A stretch of 26,455 nt of DNA from Cerioporus squamosus. Its lineage: Eukaryota > Basidiomycota > Agaricomycetes > Polyporales > Polyporaceae. Every line of letters starts with the position of its first letter. Within the stretch, counting starts at the first letter, position 1. Below the pieces are notes generated by a model, which saw nothing but the letters and a program-made list of their open reading frames with translations, did no database searches and was not told the DNA's origin. The position numbers and the translations under genes are program-made. The stretch lies in contig JABYQS010000377.1 in the NCBI GenBank assembly GCA_022592435.1, positions 1 to 26,455 of the forward strand, read 5' to 3'. This document shows, piece after piece, positions 10,411-20,286 of this stretch.

Positions 10411-12807
10411 ATGGGTTTCCTCAAGCGATTCTTCTCCCTAGGCAGCAGCAAGTCCAGGAAGAACAAGAAGAAGCAGAACGCCAACGCACGGGTCGATGCG
10501 GAAGGTCGTATCTTGAGCGACAAGGGGACACACGATCCAGATACTAGCGCGAACCGTCTCTTACGCTCCTCTTCGACGAAGTTCTCAGTCATGTCTGAGA
10601 TTGACTATACTTCGTTACCCCCTCTACGTGAGTACCCCGCTCGAGTCAGGTTCGCAGTCGCAAAATTCGTCAGAGGATTGGGGTTAGAAGGATGCTTTAC
10701 ACACCCTCATACCCTTATTTGTTCCTCGTGTCTGCTACATGAGGATGGATGATCTGACGCTGTAGAGTCGCTGTTGTGTACGAACTGGACCTCCGAGACT
10801 TGCCCGAACCCATAATGACATGCCGTTGTGAACCGTGTGCAACCATGACACTGACTGCGTTACAGCACCTTCTGTTCAGGATCTCCTCAACACCCCGTCA
10901 ATCTCTCCTTCGCCATCGCTTACTACCGTTGCGACCACTCCCGGTTTGCAGCGGAGTGGAACCTACGTTGTCAAGGTGCATGGACGTACGACCCACTCAC
11001 GCACTGAGTTCCCCCGTGCGAACCCACCCATCTCGCCCACCAAGTCTCGCACAAGAGAGCCACGAGCTCCGACGCCGCAGCAAGATTCCGATCTTGAGGA
11101 TGACGACGAGCAACTTGATCGACGGCCCAAGCTCAAAGAGGTTAACTTCACGCCCAGGGATACGTCGAGAATGTACAAACTACGACGAGACCCGTCTGTT
11201 GCGAGTCTTCTCAACCTCTACGACGAAAAGGGGTGCCTCGATTCGGCGATCTTCGAAAACTCGCCTCCCTCCCCTGCGCCTGTATCTTCCGGCCCGGAAG
11301 GACGGGAGCCCAGGCAGCGCACAGGATCTACGCTGCGACAACTGTTAGGCGAACCTGAGCCTCACTTCGCTCTGAATGCGACGAATGAGGGCGATATCTC
11401 TTGGGCCGAACGGTTCTTGGAGTGAGTCCCTTGATGCATGTCTGTGTAATGGAACCTGCAGCTCACTTGCATGTCAGTGAACAACTTGGCGATGACTCCC
11501 CCCTCTCCTCCCCCTCTTCCGCCGACCTCGAAACTCCGAAGGACACTCACTTCCCCGACACTCTTTCCATCCCACGTGTCGATGCCATAGACACCACACT
11601 CTCTTCGCTAGACGCAGACTCTAGCATCAACTACCCAGCAATATCCTCCATGGAAGTCGAAGTCAGCGGCAGCGAGGAGGGCGCACCTGTGATCGAAGTC
11701 GCGCCCATCTCGAAGCCGCTCCTCCCAGACCCGAAGACGCCCCAGCGGGCGTCCGAAGTCTTCGGCTTCCTCAGCCGCCGCAACACCCTCACCGTCAAAG
11801 AGCGAGACCTCCCTCCCCTCCCTCAGATCCTTACTCCTGACAGCACTGGGAACAGCCAGCATGCTCAGGACGACCGCCAACACAGCGACACCTCCCTCGG
11901 TGAGCACCTCGACGCGACACACTCTGCCAACACAAGCGGCTCGACCCAACTCACCTCCAGCGACACCAACTCTCATGCCTCTCACGCCCAGATAACAACT
12001 GCAACGATGACAAAACTGAACACCGCTTTTGCGGCGTCCACAACCTCTCTCAACCTCTTGATATCTCAAGGTGGTGATTCCACCGATGATGCCCCCGCGA
12101 CTTCGCAGAAGGTTGCCTCCAACCACACCGGCACGACTTCCCTATCAGCACATGCAGCAAGCCATACCACAGGTTCGTCGCTTTCGAGCAGCAGCAGCAT
12201 GAAAGTACCCCCGAGCAAGATTCCGCGTGGACCTCGCCCACGACCGCTGTCGATGCACAGGCACGACGTGCCTGAGACCTTGGATGTCGCCCCTTCACGA
12301 GCTCCCCCTGCGGCAACCCCGGTCCTGAGCGACGCTGTACCTACTGCTCAGCGGAAAGCTTCGAACACGTACAAGCGCGAAGCATTCACTAATATCCCCC
12401 GACGCCAACACCATCGCGTCACATCGCGTTCGTCCGCCCTCGAAGACGAGAATTACTGTGACCGCGACGATGCTCTGCTCAAGCTCTCCGGCTCCACGGC
12501 TTCGCGTCCCGCCAAAGCAGACGCCGTGCCGTCGCGCAAGCGCTCCACGAAGCCCGAGCAGGCTGCACAATCGCGTACACACGACAAGGAAAACACCCCG
12601 AGCCCTCCGCGCACGTCGCACATTCCTGCGCTCGGGTTGGCAGCCACGCCCGTGCACCATCGGGTGCTCATCGAGCCGCCATCGCCCGCGTCAAGCTCGG
12701 AGCTGTCACCCATCGCGCGCGACATGATGAACGACCTGCGACAGCAGCGCATGCGGGCGCGGGCGCGGCAGGTCGAGCGCAGGCGGGGCATCTGGGTACG
12801 GGAGTAA
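10411..12807 (+). CDS. Large intrinsically disordered protein with polybasic N-terminus and KEN motif
   Basis: Not recognised as any named family. Three exons, 10411-10627, 10866-11421 and 11478-12807 (introns 238 and 56 nt, both GTGAGT donors), sum to exactly 701 codons (700 residues) with no frame break. The N-terminus MGFLKRFFSLGSS followed by a lysine/arginine-rich patch could form an amphipathic, membrane- or nucleus-targeting helix. Most of the protein is low-complexity Ser/Thr/Pro/Asp sequence, with a serine run (SSLSSSSSMK). Near residue 628 is DKENTPSPP, a KEN-type motif next to proline-directed phosphosites, and the last 30 residues form a basic helix (MMNDLRQQRMRARARQVERR). A KEN box is a known anaphase-promoting-complex degron, but a three-residue motif in a disordered chain is weak evidence. 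The first intron is long and could hide a small exon. Confidence 0.75.
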
Positions 12808-13191
12808 CTCCCCTTCCGCGCTCTTGGTATCTTTGTTCACGCTTTCGCTTTCGCTCGGACCAGCTCTCCCGTTGTTACCAAGATGGACTGCTGTGAGAAT
12901 CTTGGACACGGCCGTGTGTGTTGTGTTACTAGTAATAGTAGATGTCCAGCTCTTCTCGACCATCTTGAACCTGCGCTACTTCTCCAAGTCTCGGGCTCCC
13001 TCTTCGCGTTCTTGTTCGTCTGGTGACTTCCTATGACTCTACGACTCTCTAGGCCTTATGCGCTATACACTTTCGACTTCAGTGTGAAACTTGTCTTGCG
13101 AATTATATCTTTGGGATGACGAAGAAGCACGAACAAGAAGTACTGAGTTGTCGAAGTCGTCTGGGCGGGGTAACCTACCGGTGGGAGCCTT
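12808..13191. other. Intergenic gap between convergent genes
   Basis: The plus-strand disordered-protein gene and the minus-strand BTB-3 gene end toward each other across 384 bp. This should contain both 3' ends. No coding frame, repeat or RNA gene can be supported. Confidence 0.5.
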
Positions 13192-14742
13192 TCAAATCCT
13201 CAAAACATCTTCCAACTGTTGGGTCGAGAGGAATGACGAAGTGCGCGGCGCTTTCAGAGTCGCACTCACTGATTCTATGTCTTCGCTCATACCCTGCAAG
13301 GCACTGCTCAGAGACGTCAAGTCGTCCTTGAATGCCAATGCGCAGCGACGACAGAAGTTGGTAATGTTGCTTCTCGACTCCATCGTGGTGATCATGAACT
13401 CGACAGCAGCTGCTTGCGTGGGTGCAGAAGGGAGGAGTAAGCTGCCTTTGCCTTTATGTCCGGACGATGACGATTCCACCTCCAGATATTTATTCCCGAT
13501 AATTCTCCTGGAGGCTTCGTGGTAGGACAGCCAGCTGTGGTAGGTAAGTGCTTGGGTTCGCTCCAATGACGGGTAGTAGACCCCCGCGAGTGAGTTATCC
13601 TTGAGCGTGAACCTCGCCGCAATCTTCGCGCCCTCCCTCCAGCCCAACCGCGCAGCGGTGAGATACGATTCAAGGGAGCCGCTTGAGCAACTAGCCTCCA
13701 CTGCTTCCGTATATCGTCCCGGATCCGCGTCATCTGGTACTTCTCGGCAGCGGATAGGAGGGCTGCGTAGTCGTCGGGGGGTGTAGGGAGTTCCGGGATG
13801 GTGGGATAGCACATCCTGAGCAGCGGGGCGAGGATATGGCTGCTCTCCTCCAAGACTAACAGTGGAAGTGATGTTGCTGGCCTACCGGCAATCCCATCGA
13901 ATTCACTGAGAGCCTCTCTGATTCTGGAGTAGAGCATGGGAGATGCAACCGACACGAATGCCCGATGGACATGAAAATCGACATCATCCGAGGAGCGACA
14001 GATGAGGTCAGGATACGGCATGTCCGGGAGAAACTCTCGGGGAGGCAGGATGGATGGAACATCCGCCGTCGATAGTTCATTTGTTGGTGCGCTCAAGAGC
14101 CGGAAAGTGGTGTTGACATTTCCATATAGTCGATGGAACTGGCGAAGGCGGAAGTAATCCGCCGCGCTGACACCCTCCAGCATGTCCAGCGCAGGGAAGG
14201 TCAACTTCTGCTTCAGTGTGAAGCCTGCGGCATGACGAGCCACACTCTCCAGGTTTAGGCGGGAGGCTGCTGCCCACACCGGAAGTGGAGTACTACTTGC
14301 CGCTGTGCGCAGGTCCTTCGTGAGGATCGCCGATGGAAGGGGCATCTCGTACTTCATCGCGGCCCTTAAAGATCGCTCAGTCTCTGAAACAGTCCTGCTG
14401 ACCTCTTCTTTCTCCACTGGATAGCAGATCAGCAGGAGCGTTTCGAGGGTTGCGCTATCCTCCGCGACTTCAACGAGAGGACGTCCGTCTACGTTGTGGG
14501 TCCTGAGAGGGCGTCTGCGGAAGCGAGAGCATGGTCTCGAAGAACGAGGACGCCACGATGAGGATATGGCTGTGAACCAGGAAGTCGACGAGATCCGCAC
14601 TCCGAAGGACAATGTCGGCACTACGCTTGTCGAACGGAGGCAGTGCTTTGCGAACCGAATCATAGTTGGGCGGGGAAGTTACAGAGCTGGGAATAGGCAT
14701 TGCGCGACACAAGATAGGGAGATTGGGTGACTGAGGTCGCAT
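13192..14742 (-). CDS. Double BTB/POZ domain protein, paralog 3 (two frame breaks)
   Basis: Third copy of the local double-BTB family. First BTB near residue 36 (PPFDKRSADIVLRSADLVDF, then HILIVASSFFETMLSLP); second near residue 240 (MPYPDLICRSSDDVDFHVHR, then FVSVASPMLYSRI). The C-terminal region has the CRRC (CxxC) motif and ends LEDVLRI. The last intron, 13216-13269 (GTGAGT..ACAG, 54 nt), sits where the paralogs have theirs and leaves a final exon of eight codons including the stop; it is stop-free and a multiple of three, so it could be retained without breaking the frame. Two frame breaks are present: around 14490-14505 (SQDP must join NVDGRPLVEVAEDSATL; one base extra or two missing) and at GGG 13674-13676 (QAAPL must join ESYLTAARLGWRE; one base missing). 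About 498 residues once both are allowed for. Start at 14740-14742 or, alternatively, 14698-14700. Confidence 0.78.
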
Positions 14743-15388
14743 TCCCAGTACTCGTCAAATTGATCCAGCTATGGCAAAGCTCGGACTTACTAGGCTTGTA
14801 GCTCTTGAGGGGGGGGGTCGCAGATACCCCCCGTGAGAACTTCTGAGTGCGAAGTTTGGCTGGTGGGAACGATCGGAGTTCGAAGCTCGGGCGCTAGCAC
14901 TTGCGTAAAACTCATTCTCTCGTCCTCCAAGCTGCCGAGATCGTGGACAAAGTTCCCTGAGACCACGGTCTCCGGGTCGTGTATCTACCACACGGCGTAA
15001 TTTCTGGCTGAGCCTGGAGTCCCAAGTGAACGAGGGACTGAAAGCGAGAGAAGATGTTCCCACGGTACCTCACTGCCACCCCCCCTGCGAAGACGTACCA
15101 GCCTGTATTCTGAGGGACGAGGAACTACAGGCTGGCAAGCGAGCCTAGGACTTACCTCTGTTTGTGTCGGTCCTATATACGATGGGTTCTGATCTTGGAG
15201 GAGCCGCAGCACGATCGGTACTGACTAGTACTACTTACCAGCATGTGGACGTCTGGTTCGGCAGTTGCCGCAGAGTACATAATACTGCAGCATGGTAGCA
15301 ATTTCGAGTATTGGTGGAGGTTCGTACCGCGATCAACTCGAATACACAGGTAAGATTCGACCTCTTCGGAACTTTGCCCTCCACCACC
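14743..15388. other. Intergenic region upstream of BTB-3 and of the GNAT-like fragment
   Basis: About 650 bp with no supportable gene. It includes a G-run/C-run pair at 14809-14832 listed separately. Short frames on the minus strand (for example 14985-15212) have no recognisable content. The region presumably carries the BTB-3 promoter. Confidence 0.4.
14809..14832. repeat. G-run / C-run hairpin
   Basis: Nine Gs (14809-14817), a nine-base spacer and six Cs (14827-14832) could pair as a short GC-only hairpin. It sits about 70 bp upstream of the BTB-3 start codon as read on the minus strand. No function can be assigned; it is also a place where base-calling could be unreliable. Confidence 0.35.
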
Positions 15389-15615
15389 ATGAGTCCTTCA
15401 GTTCCAGCCCCTTGGCTCACGTTCGTTGTACTAGAAGGAACGGCTCTGGACGATGACGTCCTGAAGGCTTGTGCCACACTATTCTCGAACCACTATGGCG
15501 TCTGGGGCGGTGAAGCTCCCCTTGACTGCTGGTACGTTTGGTACCAGATGCCAACAAGTGGTTGTACTGACAAGATGTTTACCGTGGTCTTGTGCAAGTC
15601 ATATTGTCAAACTAG
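15389..15615 (+). pseudogene. 5' fragment of a GNAT-like acetyltransferase gene (probable remnant)
   Basis: The ATG at 15389 (context CCACCACCATGAG) opens a segment, SPSVPAPWLTFVVLEG then LKACATLFSNHYGVWG, which matches the start of an Agaricomycete protein family with an acetyltransferase (GNAT) fold as I remember it. A good donor, GTACGT, follows at 15532, and an acceptor CTAG ends at 15615. The sequence after it, in any frame, does not continue the family: no acetyl-CoA-binding segment is visible before the convergent xylulose kinase gene begins about 170-320 bp on. Only about 48 residues of an expected 200 or more are present, so this is probably a truncated remnant. Family identification rests on recall of the N-terminal motif and is tentative. 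Confidence 0.38.
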
Positions 15616-15937
15616 GTCATACATCTCTTTCCTTCTGTTCGACCAACCGGAAAACCGTTCGCCTTGGAGGCTTGATGGTCAATTGGAAGTTGACTGCAAC
15701 TGCTCCGTCAAAGGCGACATAATCGTATACCAATCATTGCGCTCGTACCAGTACCGATCTTAGGAAACATCAGATGTCAAACGTCGTAAAGTCTTACATG
15801 AACACCCAAAGTGCCGCTACTGCCGCAGCCCAGCCCATCTATGTGAACACCAAAGCAAGAATCTAGTAAGAAAGCAACGCAGTCCATAGCGAGTGTCCAT
15901 AGCACCTCCGTTTTCCAAAATATCACAAACCTTCATC

Positions 15938-17891
15938 TCAAGACGCCTTGGTCGCACACGCCTGCACGACCAGATCCTCGCACGTCCTATACGGTTCCAC
16001 CAGGCCCGCGTACACCTTCTCGTTCTCCCAGTTCGGCTCTGCCACACACTTCATGCGCTCCCCTGCGCCATCCATCGCACGCATCTCCTCAAACGTTCCG
16101 CCCCCGTTCTCCTCGCGCCACCACGCATACCGCGCAAGCTGGGCGCCGCCCTCCGCCGCGCCCTCTTTGCCCGCGACGAACACTCGCATACCGAAGATGT
16201 CAGCCGCGACCTGGCGGATGACTGCGTTCGCCGACGAGCCGCCGGAGAGCACAAGCCGCTGCAGAGGGGGCGCATCTGGGGGTAGGATGGCGGTGATGCG
16301 CGAGCGGATGGAGAGGAACTGCGACTCGAGAATGGCGCGTGGGTGGGCAGTGATGGGCATTTCTGAGTCCGGTACGGGCTTCACGTCTGATGGGTTAGAG
16401 ATGGAGTAGAAGAAGCTGCCCTGGACATTCGGTGGGATGATCTCAGGCAGGGGGAAGTAGAAGCCCATGTAGCCCCCGTTGCCCACCGGGCGCTGCTCGA
16501 CGAGCTCGTTAAAGCGTGTCCAGTGACCGTCGGTGTACTGGTCGCGGACTTGCTCGCGTGCAAGGGCCCCGTTCTTGTAGCAGAGCATAGCGATGTGCGC
16601 ATCCTGAGTTGTGGGGTGGGAGAGGAGGTGGGAGGTCGTGAAACGTGTCGGCGCAGTTTCAGCGGGAGGAATGGAGAGCAGTAACGTCGTGGAAGTACCA
16701 AGGGAGAGAATGGCATCTCCAGGAGTGGAGAGCGCAACGACCGTGGCAGGGTTGTCTCCCGTGAAGGGCGCGATACCACATTCTGCCGGATCGGATCCTC
16801 TCAGCACTTCAGTGCGACTCTCATGCTCTAAAGATGCTCACCTGGGTTGAAGCCCCACCGTTCGACCCAGTAAGGACTAATCTTGCCAAGGAACTCGCCA
16901 CCGGGAGCAGGCTCGGGACCGATCTTAGCACGCAGCTCGGGTCCGCCAGCCGCCTCAAGCAAACGGTCGTCCCACTGACAGGTGAGGACGTTCATGAGGT
17001 TCATACCGCTTGCATCTGACACCTCAATCGGCGCGATAGACCCGAGGAAGAGCGAGGGCATGAATGAGGATACGAGGGATATGCGGGCCGTTGCGCGGTA
17101 TGCTTCCGGGTTTATGCGGCGGATCTGTGCGGGGTGAAGAATCATCAGCACTTCTGTCTCTCGGCATTCGGGCGGGACCGCTGCGATGAATTGAGGAAAC
17201 TCAGAAAGAGACAGGACGTGTGAACGTCGGAGGAAGTCAGAATAGACTTCAAGCAAGTGGGTACAGTTGACGACTGAGTAGAAGACGCATAGCACACGTA
17301 CCCTCGCGATCTGATTTGCAGTGAATCGTTCGTAGGCACGACTACCAGTCAAATCGGCCAGAGCCTGAGCACCGCCAATGGCCTCTTCCAGTTCGCGGCA
17401 TTCGCGGGTTGTAGACGAGTCTTGCCAGATCGGCGCACGGGGTAGGGAGAATGCCTCCGGAGCGAGCTGCTCCGCAAGAGGCCGAGATGCGTCGAGGGAT
17501 GCGAGCAAGCGTTCCGCATCCTCTGACCAGTAGACCGAACCATGTTGCTAAAGCGCACTGTCAACGCGCAGTCAACACGTGGGACAAGTGAGACACACAC
17601 CTGACCATCCCCTGAGATTCCGAGGATGCGCGCAAAGTCGACGCCGGCAGCACGCATACGCTCCATGATGAGGTCGTACGCGTCGAGCCACATTCGTACG
17701 GGGGAAGTGACCTCGCCGGGATCTGGTCCGCGTATCGCACCATTCGTCGTACCGTACGATGGCAGGTCGCGGTCGAAGTGTACTGAGGACTCATGGACGA
17801 GCGTCCCGTCCGAGTCGATGAGGACGGCCTTCAGGCCCTGTGTCGAGAGATCGAGGCCGAGGAAGAGAGGATCGTCGATGGAGGCAGACAT
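15938..17891 (-). CDS. XKS1: D-xylulose kinase
   Basis: FGGY-family xylulokinase: ATP-dependent phosphorylation of D-xylulose to D-xylulose-5-phosphate, the step that feeds pentoses into the pentose phosphate pathway in the cytosol. Four exons, 17601-17891, 17302-17547, 16842-17124 and 15938-16797, sum to 560 codons (559 residues), a normal length, with no frame break. Motifs: N-terminal nucleotide-binding GLDLSTQGLKAVLIDSDG, substrate motif GISGDGQQHGSVYW across intron 1, APIWQDSSTTREC, ISLVSSFMPSLFLG, and CGIAPFTGDNPATV containing the catalytic Asp (GDN), then LGTSTTLLL and the C-terminal SGGSSANAVIRQVAADIFG. Intron 2 (17125-17301, 177 nt) is longer than the others and stop-free in frame. 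The start ATG at 17889-17891 is preferred over an in-frame ATG at 17969 because the motif begins soon after it and a TATA element lies just upstream of the latter. Confidence 0.95.
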
Positions 17892-17989
17892 CTCTGACGG
17901 AATGTCGAGAGAAATGGAACTGAGTGTGGTGATAGGGATGGAGATGGGGATGGGCAAGGAAAGAGGCACGATGGGGCCATTGCGGTGGA

Positions 17990-17995
17990 TTTATA
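17990..17995 (-). promoter_or_regulatory. TATA element for XKS1
   Basis: TATAAA on the minus strand about 100 bp before the XKS1 ATG at 17891, followed by a pyrimidine-rich leader. Spacing would put the transcription start near 17960, which disfavors the upstream in-frame ATG at 17969. Identification is by consensus and position only. Confidence 0.45.
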
Positions 17996-18976
17996 CGTAC
18001 GAGGAGGGTGAACGTCCAGTTGGTCCGCGGGAGGACTCAGCAAAGGCTAGAGTGAACGGCCAATGGGCAGAGACAGTCTGCGGTCCGGTGAGCCCTGGCT
18101 GGTCTAGCCTTCCCCACCATCATCCCCCACCCTTCCCCACGGGCCCCGGAACGCTCTCGGAGAAAGTACGGAGGCTCCGGAACTACCGTTCAACACTTTC
18201 GTGAGGTCCGGGACGCCACCACCACCCCCCGGGTTTCGGGACGGCGGATGCAATACGTTTGAGCGCAGCGGCGCGATACATGGACGTTGTAGCTTGCATG
18301 GAAGATATCAGACTCATGAGTACCTGTTAAGAGTGAATCATCTCACCATGGATTGGTTACCGTGAGTAGAGCAAGAAGACAAGGAACGGATGAGTTCAAC
18401 GTTCGAAGAGCGAGATGGCATCAACTTCATGAGCGCTCCTCAGAGTTGCCTCAGAGGGACCCAAGCGTCACAGTTTTTATTATTCGGGCTTATCAGGGAG
18501 TAAGTTGCAGAAGTCTATACTTATAGCTTTAGATCCGGTGTTTGAGTGGCTAATAGCCGGATATTACTGGCATCACTAACTGAGAGTTGTTGATATAAAT
18601 GAAGGTAAGCACTCATGGTTTGTCAGTCAATCGAATTGACTTACGACAGTAGATGTATTTTGAGTGTTGCAGCACTTCTTTGATAGCCACCACCACCGTG
18701 CCCTAGCCGGGTTATCGAACCGCTTCCGTTCAGTATGGAATGATCGGAATCCGAGAAGCTGAGCTTCGGAGCTTCTTGAAGTTCACGAGTCCAAATATTA
18801 CGCCGCAAACGTACTGGTTGCCGTCGACCCGCTACTTACGAGCTCACCTGCGCCCGGAATACACATTCCAATCGTTCCTAAGACGCCTACTCGTCCTGCA
18901 TACTTATACCATCCAGTGAAAAAGGCGAGTGCGCAGCGTTTAAGCTCGGCATTGCTGGCATACGGTGCACGACTAT

Positions 18977-18983
18977 TATAAAG
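18977..18983 (+). promoter_or_regulatory. TATA element for the SDR gene
   Basis: TATAAAG about 200 bp upstream of the SDR ATG at 19185. A start site near 19010 would give a leader of roughly 175 nt that includes the short upstream frame at 19034-19120. Consensus and position only. Confidence 0.4.
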
Positions 18984-19033
18984 ACGCCACCCAAACTCCG
19001 GATGTCCTCACACCAGCAAGTGTCAGCGACATC

Positions 19034-19120
19034 ATGAAGATCACCAACGGATTACTGCAAGACCCACATGACGTCCCACTCGAAATACCGCGAAAGAGGT
19101 TGAGTACAAAAGCCCCCTAG
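19034..19120 (+). other. Possible upstream open reading frame in the SDR leader
   Basis: ATG to TAG, 28 codons (MKITNGLLQDPHDVPLEIPR..), ending 64 nt before the SDR ATG. If transcription starts at the TATA element at 18977, ribosomes would meet this frame first, which could lower SDR translation. No similarity is recognised, and a frame of this length can arise by chance. Confidence 0.25.
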
Positions 19121-19184
19121 GTGCGTCGTCTCCTCAGCAATCATCTCCTCTCCCAAACAGACTCCTCCATCCTAACATACAGCA

Positions 19185-20056
19185 ATGTCTCTGCCACTCT
19201 CCGGAAAGGTCGCAATCGTCACCGGCTCCTCGCGCTCGATTGGCGCATCCATCGCGACCAAACTCGCCTCGCAGGGCGCGAACGTCGTGATCAACTACGT
19301 CTCTGGGGCCTCCGCCGCTCAGGGGGTCGCCGACGCTATCAATGCGAAGGGCGCCGGAAAGGCCATCACCGTGCAGGCCGATGTCTCAACCGTCGCGGAC
19401 AACAAGCGTCTGCTCGAGGAGACTCTGCGCCAGCTCGGCAGGGTTGATATCTTGGTGCTCAACGCGGGTGTCATGGACATGAAGAGCCCTGCGGACGTCA
19501 CGGAGGCAGACTTCGACCGCCACTATAACACGAACGTCAAGGGCCCTTTCTTCCTTGCGCAGGCAGCCGCGCCTCACCTCCCTGCAGGTGTGTATTTTCT
19601 AACGCAGTCCTGGCTCGGACCTCCGCTAACATTGAGATTGTCTCTCAGGTGGCCGCGTCATCTTCTTCTCTAGCACGCTCGCTAGCGCGTCGGCAGTCGC
19701 GCCGATCTACACGCTCTATGTCTCCACGAAGGGCGCTGTCGAGCAGATCAGCCGCACCCTTGCAAAGGAGCTTGGGGCACGCAACATCACCGTCAATACC
19801 ATCGCACCCGGGCCCATCGATACCGACATGTTCCGCATGAACAAGACGGAGGAGCAGATTAACTTCTTCGCCGGGCTCCATCCGCCAAAGCGCCTTGGAA
19901 AGCCGGAGGAGGTGGCGAATGTTGTCGCGTTCCTGGCGGGCCCCGAGTCGAGCTGGGTTAATGGCCAGACGTTGAGGGTGAACGGAGTACGTGCATCACT
20001 AGAATTTGCGACGATATCCGGCGTACTGATTATCGCTGCAGGGCTTCGTGGTCTAA
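19185..20056 (+). CDS. Short-chain dehydrogenase/reductase (classical SDR)
   Basis: NAD(P)-dependent oxidoreductase with a Rossmann fold; the substrate is not predictable from sequence. Three exons, 19185-19587, 19649-19986 and 20042-20056 (introns 61 and 55 nt), give 251 residues, typical of classical SDRs, with no frame break. Motifs: cofactor TGSSRSIG near residue 15 (serine where many SDRs have the middle glycine; common in fungal members), NAG in LVLNAGV, catalytic Ser in FFSSTLAS, and YVSTK supplying the Tyr-x-x-x-Lys pair. The C-terminus PPKRLGKPEEVANVVAFL and NGQTLRVNGGFVV is FabG-like. The last exon encodes only four residues. It lies between xylulose kinase and a GH127 gene, so a sugar or polyol substrate is conceivable, but 3-oxoacyl-type and secondary-metabolite reductases look the same at this level. 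Confidence 0.92.
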
Positions 20057-20286
20057 AGTTCGAAACTCACCGTCGCAGCAACATCTTGTACAATAGTTCG
20101 AGCAATGCCGTTCCTCACTATGGTTGTCTGTTTGGAGGCAATAACCAATTGATGCGCTCCGGGTTGGAGACTCGAAGTATGATCATAAAAGCAGGGTTTG
20201 CATAGAGCTGACGACGTTTAGAGTGGAATGACAGGATAGATGAGCCGTACCATCCCCAGTCAGAAGGGCTGATTCGCGACCTCGTA

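Larger units (their letters stand above)
17892..19184. other. 1.3-kb divergent intergenic region, XKS1 / SDR
   Basis: This is the largest gap in the window and serves as the shared upstream region of two divergent genes. It contains a TATA element on each strand (listed separately), a pyrimidine-rich XKS1 leader (read on the minus strand, about 17920-17975), a C/G-rich patch near 18180-18245, and a short upstream frame at 19034-19120. The middle part (18400-18900) is relatively AT-rich. No gene, RNA gene or repeat family could be supported. Confidence 0.5.

Noticed and set aside
13091..13525. 144-codon plus-strand frame
   Set aside because: It is antisense to the clearly homologous BTB-3 gene and has no recognisable content.
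17889..17969. Longer XKS1 N-terminus from the ATG at 17969
   Set aside because: The added 26 residues are low-complexity Pro/Ile/Ser translated from the pyrimidine-rich leader, and the TATA element at 17990 places the start of transcription too close.
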